Below are positions 26,253 to 35,494 of a stretch of 64,000 nucleotides of DNA, in pieces. The stretch comes from Actinomadura luzonensis. GTDB lineage: Bacteria; Actinomycetota; Actinomycetes; Streptosporangiales; Streptosporangiaceae. Position numbers and translations under genes: made by a program. The notes below the pieces were generated by a model. It searched no databases, had not been told where the DNA came from, and saw only the letters and a list, made by a program, of their open reading frames with translations. Position 1 is the stretch's first letter; the number at the start of each line of letters is the position of its first letter. The stretch lies in assembly GCF_022664455.2 (NCBI RefSeq), contig NZ_JAKRKC020000001.1, positions 5,771,001 to 5,835,000 on the forward strand, given 5' to 3'.

Positions 26253-26957
26253 GTGCAGGTCCTGCCGGTCGCTCTCGCTCTCGCCGCCGCCGTGGCGGGC
26301 GGTCCCGCGTTCCCCGTGCAGGCGGGGCGGCTGCCGGCCGGGGCCTGCCCGGAGCCGGCGATCAGCGCGGGCGGGATCCCGCGGACGCGGGAGTACCTGG
26401 CGGCGGTCGTGAAATGTCTGGACAAGTCGTGGAAGGCGTACGTCGAGCGCGCCGGGCGGACCTTCCGTGAGCCGATCGTGCGCTACTTCGAGGAGCCCGC
26501 CGACCGGGTGTGCGGCGGCGACTGGCCCGCGCAGGCCGCCGCGTTCTACTGCGTCGAGCGGCGCACGCTGGTCTTCCCGCTCACCGGCTCCTGGATCGAG
26601 GGCCGCACCGACCTGTACCCGTTCAAGGTGGCCGCCCACGAGTACGGGCACCACGTGCAGCGGCTGATGGGCGTGCGCCTGCCGGAGGCCCGGGAGGGCG
26701 CCGCGAGGCGCCGCTACGAGTTGCAGGCCGACTGCCTGGCGGGCGCGTTCCTGGGCAGCGTGTGGGGCTCGCTGGGGCGCGCCCGGGCCGACTGGGAGGC
26801 GCTGCTGGAGGCCGCCCGGGCCGGCGGCGACGACTTCGACGGGGTGCGCAGCCACGGCAAGGGCGTCACGAGGGTGCGCTGGCTGGAGCGCGGCTACCGG
26901 GCCGTCTCCCCTTCCGCCTGCGACACCTGGTCGGCCCCGGCCTCGCGGGTGGCGTAG
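26253..26957 (+). CDS. Neutral zinc metallopeptidase, copy 4 (secreted)
   Basis: A 234-residue paralogue of the trio at 8-10.6 kb. The signal-like N-terminus is QVLPVALALAAAVAGG, with little positive charge. Then PEPAISAGGIPRTREYLAAVV, CLDKSWKAYVERAG, the catalytic AAHEYGHHVQRLMG, YELQADCLAGAF (the classical ELQADC form) and a C-terminal SACDTWSAPASRVA. GTG start; TAAGCT lies closely upstream, so leader length is uncertain. The last 64 bases overlap the end of the TetR gene on the other strand. Confidence 0.85.
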   Translation: MQVLPVALALAAAVAGGPAFPVQAGRLPAGACPEPAISAGGIPRTREYLAAVVKCLDKSWKAYVERAGRTFREPIVRYFEEPADRVCGGDWPAQAAAFYCVERRTLVFPLTGSWIEGRTDLYPFKVAAHEYGHHVQRLMGVRLPEAREGAARRRYELQADCLAGAFLGSVWGSLGRARADWEALLEAARAGGDDFDGVRSHGKGVTRVRWLERGYRAVSPSACDTWSAPASRVA

Positions 26958-27565
26958 GAGCGCAGCCGCAGCTCCAGGCCGTCCAGGATGAGCTCCAGGC
27001 CGCGGTCGAACGAGCGCTCCCCCTGCGGGTCGCCGATCGCGGCCAGCCCCGCGGCCAGCCGCGGGTACGCCCGGGCGAACTCCGCCAGGTCCGGCGGGCC
27101 GTCCCCCGCGTCCGGGCGGGTGCGGTCGGACTGCTCCTCCAGGACGAACCCGCCCACGTACCCGCTCAGCGTGATCATCGCCTGCACGGCGTCGGCCGCC
27201 GGGAAGCCGGCCGACTCCAGGGCCGCCACCGACCGCTCGGTGCTCGCGAACAGCTCCGGCGACGGCCGCGTCCCGGCCGCGAGCCGCGCCCCGTCGCGGT
27301 AGGCGTTGAGCGTGGCGCGCAGGCCGCGGGCGAAGCCGCGCAGCGCCTCCCGCCACCCGCCGCCCCCGTCCACCGCGCGCATCCCGGCGGCCATCCGCGC
27401 CGCCATGGCGTCCAGCAGCTCCTGCTTGTTCGCGAAGTGCCAGTAGAGGGCCGGCGCGCGCACGTCCAGCTCGGCGGCGAGGCGGCGCAGCGTCAGGCCG
27501 TCGAGGCCGGTCTCGTTCAGCAGGCGCAGCGCGGTCTCGACGATGGCGGCTCTCTCCAGTCCCAC
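26894..27565 (-). CDS. TetR-family transcriptional repressor
   Basis: A 223-residue regulator with an N-terminal helix-turn-helix: AAIVETALRLLNETGLDGLTLRRL, ELDVRAPALYWHFANKQELLDAM. The C-terminal ligand domain is of the tetracycline-repressor-like class. It is divergent from a DrrAB-type exporter with 60 bases between starts, and this gap holds a clear operator. It therefore most likely represses the exporter and itself until a drug is bound. The GTG at 27565 is chosen because the longer frame runs into the ATPase gene. No Shine-Dalgarno site is seen. Confidence 0.9.
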   Translation of the reverse strand: MGLERAAIVETALRLLNETGLDGLTLRRLAAELDVRAPALYWHFANKQELLDAMAARMAAGMRAVDGGGGWREALRGFARGLRATLNAYRDGARLAAGTRPSPELFASTERSVAALESAGFPAADAVQAMITLSGYVGGFVLEEQSDRTRPDAGDGPPDLAEFARAYPRLAAGLAAIGDPQGERSFDRGLELILDGLELRLRSYATREAGADQVSQAEGETAR

Positions 27566-27575
27566 GATTGACAGC

Positions 27576-27613
27576 TTAACGGTGTTCAGGGCACGCTGAT
27601 TTAACAACGTTAA
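27576..27613. promoter_or_regulatory. TetR operator between the repressor and the DrrAB exporter genes
   Basis: TTAACGGTGTT (27576-27586) and AACAACGTTAA (27603-27613) form an 11-bp inverted repeat with one mismatch. Read as tandem sites, the right copy is the perfect palindrome TTAAC-AAC-GTTAA and the left copy is TTAAC-GGT-GTTCA. The element covers the divergent promoter space and ends at the exporter ribosome site AAGGAGG. Confidence 0.7.
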
Positions 27614-27625
27614 GGAGGCGTGGCC

Positions 27626-28531
27626 ATGATCTACGCGGAGGACCTGCGCAAGCGGTACCGGCACGGCGGCAGGCCGGCGCTGCGGGGCGTCGGCCTGGAG
27701 GTCCCGGCCGGCACGGTGTGCGGGCTGCTCGGGCCCAACGGCGCGGGCAAGAGCACGCTCGTCCGCATCCTCGCCACGCTGCTGCTCCCGGACGCCGGCC
27801 GGGCCGAGGTCGCCGGCCTGGACGTCGTCCGCGACGCCGACCGGCTGCACCGCCTGATCGGCCTGGCCGGGCAGCACGCGGCCGTGGACGAGCTGCTGAC
27901 CGGCCGCCGCAACCTGGAGCTGTTCGGCCGGCTCCACCACCTGCCCAGGAAGCGGGCGCGGGAGCGGGCCGGCGAGCTGCTGGAGCGCTTCGGCCTGGAC
28001 GGGGCGGCCGAGCGGCGGGTGCGGACCTACTCGGCGGGCATGCGCCGCCGCCTGGACCTCGCGGCGAGCCTCATCGTCGCGCCGCCCGTGCTGTTCCTCG
28101 ACGAACCCACCACCGGGCTCGACCCGCGCAGCCGCCTCCAGCTCTGGGAGCTGCTGCGCGCCCTGGTCGGCGAGGGGACCACGCTGCTGCTCACCACGCA
28201 GTACCTGGACGAGGCCGACCACCTGGCCGACCAGGTCGTGGTGCTGCGCGACGGCGCGGTGGCCGCCTCCGGGCCGCCCGCCGAGCTGAAGCGGCGGGTG
28301 GGCGGCGACCGCGTGGAGGCCGCCTTCGCGAGCGCGGCCGACGCCGTCCGGGCCCGCGCCGCCCTGGGGCTCGGCGGGGACGGCGGCCTCGTGGTGCGCG
28401 TCCCCGCGCCGGACGGCGCGCGCTCGCTGCTGCGCGTCGCCCGCGCGCTGGACGACGCCGGCGTCCCCGTGGCCGACCTCACCCTGCGCCGCCCCACTCT
28501 GGACGAGGTGTTCCTGCACCTCACGGCCTGA
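27626..28531 (+). CDS. DrrA-type drug-export ABC transporter ATP-binding protein
   Basis: A 301-residue ATPase with Walker A GPNGAGKST, the actinobacterial signature YSAGMRRRLDLAASL, Walker B VLFLDEPTTGLDPRSR and the switch TTQYLDEADHLAD. The extended C-terminal domain ends in LTLRRPTLDEVFLHLTA, typical of the daunorubicin-resistance DrrA family. The ATG at 27626 has AAGGAGG at 7 bases; the GTG at 27620 is too close to that site. Works with the following permease as an exporter for a hydrophobic compound. Confidence 0.92.
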   Translation: MIYAEDLRKRYRHGGRPALRGVGLEVPAGTVCGLLGPNGAGKSTLVRILATLLLPDAGRAEVAGLDVVRDADRLHRLIGLAGQHAAVDELLTGRRNLELFGRLHHLPRKRARERAGELLERFGLDGAAERRVRTYSAGMRRRLDLAASLIVAPPVLFLDEPTTGLDPRSRLQLWELLRALVGEGTTLLLTTQYLDEADHLADQVVVLRDGAVAASGPPAELKRRVGGDRVEAAFASAADAVRARAALGLGGDGGLVVRVPAPDGARSLLRVARALDDAGVPVADLTLRRPTLDEVFLHLTA

Positions 28532-28541
28532 AGGACGCCCC

Positions 28542-29342
28542 ATGCAGACGCTTCACCGGACCATCGCCGACTCCCTCACGATCGCCGGCCGCAGCTACTC
28601 CCGCCTGCGCGCGCAGCCGGGCGAGCTGGCCGCCTTCCTCGTCCTGCCCGTGCTCATGACGGTCCTGTTCGGCTACGTCCTCGGCAGCGCGATCACCCTG
28701 CCGGGCGGCGGCGACTACCGCTCGTACCTGATGCCGGGCATCTTCACGCAGGTCATGACCATGACCGCGGCCGCCGCGGCGACGGCGGTCGGCGCGGACA
28801 TGGAGCGCGGCGTCATGGACCGCCTCCGCGTCCAGCCGGTCGCCCCCGGCGCCGTGCTGATCGGCCGCAGCGTGGCCGACCTGTCGACGCACCTGCTGTC
28901 ACTGGCGTCCATGGTGGCCGCGGCGGTGTTGCTGGCCGGCTGGCGGCCGCACGGCCCGGTCGCGGCGACGGCGGGGGCGTTCGGGCTGCTGGCGCTGTTC
29001 GGCTTCGCGATGATCTGGGTCGGCACCTGGATCGGGCTGCTGGTCAGGAGTGCCGCCCAGGCGGACGCGGCCACGTTCGGCTGGTTGTTCCCGATGACGT
29101 TCCTGGCCAACACGTTCGTGCCGACGCGCGGGCTGCCGGGCTGGCTGCGGCCGGTCGCCGAGTGGAACCCGATGAGCGCGGTGACGGCGGCCACCCGCCT
29201 GCTGTTCGGCAACCCGGCGGGGTCGCCGGCCGCCGCCTGGCCGCTGCGGCACCCGGTCGCGGCGAGCCTGCTGTGGTCGGCCGCGCTGATCGCGGTGTTC
29301 GTCCCGCTGTCGGTGCGCCGGCACCGCGCGCACGGCCGCTGA
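28542..29342 (+). CDS. DrrB-type ABC-2 drug-export permease
   Basis: A 266-residue ABC-2 permease with six hydrophobic segments: ELAAFLVLPVLMTVLFGYVLG early, MERGVMDRLRVQPVAPGAVLIGRSVADL in the loop, and a late segment TFLANTFVPTRGLPGWL typical of DrrB/NodJ permeases. It follows the ATPase by 10 bases in the same direction, and a strong terminator follows. Exported compound unknown. Confidence 0.9.
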   Translation: MQTLHRTIADSLTIAGRSYSRLRAQPGELAAFLVLPVLMTVLFGYVLGSAITLPGGGDYRSYLMPGIFTQVMTMTAAAAATAVGADMERGVMDRLRVQPVAPGAVLIGRSVADLSTHLLSLASMVAAAVLLAGWRPHGPVAATAGAFGLLALFGFAMIWVGTWIGLLVRSAAQADAATFGWLFPMTFLANTFVPTRGLPGWLRPVAEWNPMSAVTAATRLLFGNPAGSPAAAWPLRHPVAASLLWSAALIAVFVPLSVRRHRAHGR

Positions 29343-29350
29343 ACGGGGAA

Positions 29351-29390
29351 GGGCCGCCCGGCGGTGGGTGTTCCGCCGGGCGGCCCTTTC
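29351..29390 (+). terminator. Strong terminator after the DrrAB operon
   Basis: A perfect 14-bp stem GGGCCGCCCGGCGG/CCGCCGGGCGGCCC with an 8-base loop, followed by TTTC and T, lies 8 bases after the permease stop. Confidence 0.85.
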
Positions 29391-29414
29391 TGGCTCGGGT
29401 GGTTCCCCCGATGC

Positions 29415-29437
29415 GGGGCGCGTGAGGATCGCGCCCC
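29415..29437 (-). terminator. Terminator after aconitase
   Basis: GGGGCGCG/CGCGCCCC forms an 8-bp stem with a 7-base loop, 47 bases past the acn stop on the minus strand. Confidence 0.5.
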
Positions 29438-29484
29438 AACCCCCGTCCCCAGCCCGGCTCATGACCGGGCGGGAGGCGGGAAGA

Positions 29485-32253
<2,769 letters not shown>

Positions 32254-32321
32254 GGTGATTCGCCTCCTCATCAGACCTGTGTTCAGTCAAATCCTGCCGC
32301 ACAGCCGGAACGACACGTACG

Positions 32322-32337
32322 TTAGGTAACCCTAACC
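32322..32337. promoter_or_regulatory. Iron-box-like palindrome upstream of acnA
   Basis: TTAGGTAACCCTAACC matches 14 of 19 positions of the DtxR/IdeR iron box (TTAGGTTAGSCTAACCTAA) when extended to the right. It also contains the inverted repeat GTTAGG-TAAC-CCTAAC. It lies about 70-85 bases upstream of the acn start. Iron control of aconitase is known in corynebacteria; binding here is inferred. Confidence 0.4.
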
Positions 32338-32356
32338 ACCTCGGCCGCGGCGGATG

Positions 32357-32398
32357 TCTCGACGTCAAGATATTACCTAGGATATCTCGACATCAAGT
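32357..32398. promoter_or_regulatory. Tandem near-palindromes upstream of acnA
   Basis: TCTCGACGTCAAGA (32357-32370) and TCTCGACATCAAGT (32385-32398) are 14-bp near-palindromes of the form TCTyGACrTCrAGA, 28 bases apart. Between them is AGATAT..CCTAGG..ATATCT, also symmetric. On the minus strand TTGATG-N18-TATCTT could be the acn promoter across this block. The form resembles MarR-type operators; the regulator is unknown. Confidence 0.45.
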
Positions 32399-33126
32399 TA
32401 AACCGGCGCGAGGCGCCAGAAGAGCAGGCCGATGATCGCCACCGACAGGATCGGGGCCAGGATCTTCTGCTCGAACTTCTTGCCGGTCTTGATGCCGATC
32501 TTCCACGGCAGCACGAACTTGGCCCCGAGCGGCCAGAGCACGGGGCAGCCGCGCTCGGTCATGCAGTCGCCGACGACGTGGATCAGGCAGCCGACCCCGA
32601 CCGCGAGGCCGAGCCAGGCGTAGCCGACGCCGAGGGAGAGGAAGACGGCGTACAGGCCGGCGGTCATGCCGATGTTGACCATCGCCGAGCCGAGCTTGTT
32701 GCCCGGGATGCCGACGCCGATCGCGCGCAGGGCCAGGCCGATGAGCAGCACCACCATGACGTCGCGGCCGATGGGATAGGCGTTGGCCAGCCAGTGCGCG
32801 CCGAAGCCTAACGCCACGGCGAAGGCCAGCGAGTGGGTGGCGCCGCGGTGCCCGCCGCTGAGCCAGGACACGAGCTTGCTGAGCAGCCAGGTGACCGGGC
32901 CGAAGGTCTGCGCGATGGTCGCGCTGGGATGGTCGAGGTCGGGCAGCATGGCGGCGCCCGCGCAGATGATCGCTCCGGCGATGAGCTCGGCCGGGCTGAG
33001 GGCGGTGGCCATGATGCCGGTCTCGATGAACCGTGAGGTGTCGCTCAGCAGCGGGAGCGCGGCCAGCGGCGGCGCGAGCCCCAGCCAGGCGATGGCCCCG
33101 GTCATCGCGTGCGTGTGCCCCATCAT
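32398..33126 (-). CDS. Membrane-bound metal-dependent hydrolase (YdjM/LexA-regulated type)
   Basis: A 242-residue membrane protein. It begins MMGHTHAMTGAIAWL, followed by MLPDLDHPSA, SGGHRGATHSLAF and GCLIHVVGDCMTERGCPVLWP. These His/Asp motifs between hydrophobic segments are those of the YdjM-like membrane-bound metal-dependent hydrolase family. The frame extends far upstream without support; the doubled ATG at 33121-33126 is the natural start because homologues begin with M-G-x-T-H. Reaction and substrate unknown. Confidence 0.85.
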   Translation of the reverse strand: MMGHTHAMTGAIAWLGLAPPLAALPLLSDTSRFIETGIMATALSPAELIAGAIICAGAAMLPDLDHPSATIAQTFGPVTWLLSKLVSWLSGGHRGATHSLAFAVALGFGAHWLANAYPIGRDVMVVLLIGLALRAIGVGIPGNKLGSAMVNIGMTAGLYAVFLSLGVGYAWLGLAVGVGCLIHVVGDCMTERGCPVLWPLGAKFVLPWKIGIKTGKKFEQKILAPILSVAIIGLLFWRLAPV

Positions 33127-33216
33127 GATCGGGACTGTACGGCAAAGAAGCGCTTTACGCGGCCCGGCATGCCGCTCCTTTACTTCCCCCGACGTGCGCG
33201 GAACTTCCCCGGAAAC

Positions 33217-33284
33217 GCAGACGAGGTCGTTTCTCGCGGCGACAGCACCCCCCAGCCCTGCCGACGCGGAACGACCTCGTCTGC
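33217..33284. other. Unexplained long intergenic hairpin
   Basis: GCAGACGAGGTCGTT (33217-33231) and its exact complement (33270-33284) form a 15-bp stem around a 38-base, C-rich loop with some further pairing. It sits in the 305-base gap between two divergent genes, so no gene ends here and a terminator is not expected. It could be a small RNA, a leader structure of the minus-strand hydrolase mRNA, or a remnant of a small mobile element. Apart from this and the promoter at 33364, nothing else is seen in the gap. Confidence 0.6.
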
Positions 33285-33363
33285 TGTGTTCAACGGCTCC
33301 ATCCCCAATCCTGTTCCCGGATTCCGTAACTTTTTTGTGATCTGGCTCACGTAGGCCCCGGGC

Positions 33364-33420
33364 TTGCTGTCGACACAGTAGCGATATATCTTTGACGCAT
33401 CGAGAACGAATCACGATATA
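33364..33420 (+). promoter_or_regulatory. Promoter and GATATATC operator of the PadR gene
   Basis: TTGCTG (33364-33369) is followed after 17 bases by TATCTT (33387-33392). The palindrome GATATATC (33383-33390) overlaps the -10 box, and GATATA recurs at 33415-33420, 32 bases away (three helical turns). PadR repressors commonly bind such AT-rich dyads in their own promoters, so autoregulation is likely. Confidence 0.5.
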
Positions 33421-33431
33421 GGGGGAAACCT

Positions 33432-34160
33432 ATGAGTTCCGCACAGGCAGCGTCCGGCCCCTGGCCGGGCGCCCACGAGTACCGGCGCGCCGCCCGCGAG
33501 GCCTTCAAGGCCGTCGCCGACGCCTTCGAGGAGATGGGTGGCCGCTCGCACCGCCGGCACGAACAGCACCGCCACGAGCACAGGGAGCGCGGCCGCAGGG
33601 GCGGGCCGGGCGGCCCGTTCCCGTTCGACTTCGGGCGCGGCCCGTGGGGCGGCCCCGGCGGGCCGTTCGGCGGCCACCGCGGCTGGGGCGGCCGCAGCCG
33701 CAAGGCCAAGCGGGGCGACGTCCGCGCCGCGATCCTGGCCCTGCTGGCCGAGGAGCCGCGCAACGGCTACCAGATCATCCAGGAGATCGCCGAGCGCAGC
33801 GAGGGCGGCTGGAAGCCCAGCCCCGGCGCCGTCTACCCGGCGCTCCAGCAGCTCACCGACGAGGGCCTGGTGGTCGCCGAGGAGAGCGAGGGCCGCAAGA
33901 CCTTCCGCCTCACCGAGGAGGGCCGCGCCTACGTCGACGCGCACGCCGACGAGGTCCGCGCGCCGTGGGACGACATGCGCCCCGACGTCGACGACAACGT
34001 CACCGAGCTGTGGCAGATCGGCCGCCAGTCCGCCTTCGCGATGATGCAGATTCTGCAGACCGGGAACGACGCACAAATCCGCGAAGCGCGTAAGACTTTG
34101 GTGGAGACCCGGCGCAAGCTCTACCAGATCCTGGCCGACGGCGAACCGGGCGAGGAGTGA
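33432..34160 (+). CDS. PadR-family transcriptional regulator
   Basis: A 242-residue protein. Residues ~35-95 are a His/Arg/Gly/Pro-rich low-complexity stretch; the PadR winged helix follows: RGDVRAAILALLAEEPRNGYQIIQ, GGWKPSPGAVYPALQQLTDEGLV, EGRKTFRLTEEGRAYV. The C-terminal helices probably dimerise. ATG start with GGGGGAAA upstream. It is followed after 31 bases by a DUF1707 membrane protein, a pairing often seen in actinobacteria. Effector and targets unknown, but its own promoter carries symmetric sites. Confidence 0.92.
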   Translation: MSSAQAASGPWPGAHEYRRAAREAFKAVADAFEEMGGRSHRRHEQHRHEHRERGRRGGPGGPFPFDFGRGPWGGPGGPFGGHRGWGGRSRKAKRGDVRAAILALLAEEPRNGYQIIQEIAERSEGGWKPSPGAVYPALQQLTDEGLVVAEESEGRKTFRLTEEGRAYVDAHADEVRAPWDDMRPDVDDNVTELWQIGRQSAFAMMQILQTGNDAQIREARKTLVETRRKLYQILADGEPGEE

Positions 34161-34191
34161 CCCAGCGAGGCCGGAAGGGCGAGGAACAGGC

Positions 34192-34722
34192 ATGGACCAC
34201 AACGACCTCCGCATCGGCGACGCCGAGCGCGAGCAGACGATGGAGGCGCTGCGCGAGCACTTCGCGCAGGGCCGCCTGACCCGCGAGGAGCTCGACGAGC
34301 GGCTGGACCACGCGCTGGCCGCCAAGACCGGCCGTGACCTCGCCCAGGTCACGGCCGACCTGCCCGGTCCCAGGCCCGCCTACCGCGAGCCCGGGCCCCG
34401 CCACGACGCGGCCGGCGCGGTCATGGGCGACTGGCGTGAGGCGATGGGCGCGCACCACGCGCAGATGCAGTCCCTGCACCAGGCCCGGCACGAGTGGCGC
34501 CGGGCCCACCGGGAGATGCGCCACCAGATGCGCCACCAGTGGAAGGGCCACCCGGGGCGCCGCCACCACCGCGGCCCGCACCCGTTCGTCGGGGTGCTGT
34601 TCCTGTTCATGGTCATCGGGCTGATGGTGGGCGGCTTCGGCATCTTCAAGGTGCTGTTCGGCGTGTGGCTGGTGGCCATGGTCTTCAGCCTGGTCCACCG
34701 GCGCTTCCACTACCGCGGCTGA
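34192..34722 (+). CDS. DUF1707 (SHOCT-like) domain membrane protein
   Basis: A 176-residue protein. The N-terminus LRIGDAEREQTMEALREHFAQGRLT, continued by EELDERLDHALAAKTGRDLAQV, is a clear DUF1707 domain. A His/Arg/Gln-rich linker (residues ~85-135) follows, then a hydrophobic C-terminus of about two membrane segments (FVGVLFLFMVIGLMVGGFGIF). It is downstream of padR in the same direction and is probably co-transcribed with it. Function unknown; such proteins are suspected accessory or signalling factors in the membrane. Confidence 0.85.
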   Translation: MDHNDLRIGDAEREQTMEALREHFAQGRLTREELDERLDHALAAKTGRDLAQVTADLPGPRPAYREPGPRHDAAGAVMGDWREAMGAHHAQMQSLHQARHEWRRAHREMRHQMRHQWKGHPGRRHHRGPHPFVGVLFLFMVIGLMVGGFGIFKVLFGVWLVAMVFSLVHRRFHYRG

Positions 34723-34750
34723 GGAGGCCCGCGCAGATCGTTTTTGGGCC

Positions 34751-34779
34751 TTGACCCTGTCAGGGGCTCCATTGATGAT
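34751..34779 (+). promoter_or_regulatory. Putative promoter of the DUF6879 gene
   Basis: TTGACC (34751-34756) is followed after 17 bases by GATGAT (34774-34779). The spacer contains the small palindrome CCCTG-T-CAGGG (34755-34765), which could be an operator. Confidence 0.4.
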
Positions 34780-34813
34780 CTGGGCGGGTCTTCCAGACGC
34801 GCGAAGGAGCCGC

Positions 34814-35494
34814 ATGACCGAGCACGGCGCTCCGGCCGGGATCGACAGTCCGTTCGCCGCCGTGCGGCACGCCGGCGCGCTCGTCCTCGACGCGGCGGGG
34901 TACCAGGACGCCTTCGACCGCGACCACGCCGTGAGCACCGAGCCGATGTGGAAGCTGGAGCGCGCCCAGGACTTCTACGAGCCCGACGTGGCGAGCTGGC
35001 GGGCCATGATGGACGGCGACTGGGCGGGCTCCCTCGCCCTGGTCGCCCGCATGGCCGAGCCTCTTGAGCACTACTTCCGCAGCCGGGTGCCGGTCCGGCG
35101 GGTGCGGGTGGCGGAGCTGCCGGTCTCGCCGTACCTGCAGTGGGAGATGCACGTGCTGGCCGTGCGGGCGCGCGCCGGCTCCCCGTGCCGGGTGGTGCCG
35201 GCCGCGCGGGTCGCGCGCCTCGACCCGCTGCCCGAGCTGGTCGTCTTCGGCCCCTCCCTGATGTACGAGGTGCTCTACGACCGCCACGGCGGCTGCCGGG
35301 GCGGCCGGCGGATCACCGACGCGAGCGTGGTCGGCCCCTGCCTGGCCGCCGTGCGCGAGCTGTACGCCGCCGGCGAGGACGTGCTGGCCTTCCACGCGCG
35401 CGAGGTCGAGCCGCTGCCGCCGCCGGTCGTCACCGAGGCGATGCGGGCCGCGGTGCCCGCCTACGGGCACCGCACCGAGGAGTTCAGGGTGTGA
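34814..35494 (+). CDS. DUF6879 family protein
   Basis: A 226-residue soluble protein with the features of the actinobacterial DUF6879 family: an aromatic/charged segment SLALVARMAEPLEHYFRSR, RRVRVAELPVSPYLQWEMH, then VVFGPSLMYEVLYDRHG and a C-terminal segment with VREL and AFHAREVEPLP. In streptomycetes such proteins usually sit beside Xre-type regulators; here it stands alone. ATG at 34814 with GAAGGAG just upstream. Its last 11 bases overlap the end of the convergent beta-mannosidase gene. Function unknown. Confidence 0.7.
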   Translation: MTEHGAPAGIDSPFAAVRHAGALVLDAAGYQDAFDRDHAVSTEPMWKLERAQDFYEPDVASWRAMMDGDWAGSLALVARMAEPLEHYFRSRVPVRRVRVAELPVSPYLQWEMHVLAVRARAGSPCRVVPAARVARLDPLPELVVFGPSLMYEVLYDRHGGCRGGRRITDASVVGPCLAAVRELYAAGEDVLAFHAREVEPLPPPVVTEAMRAAVPAYGHRTEEFRV

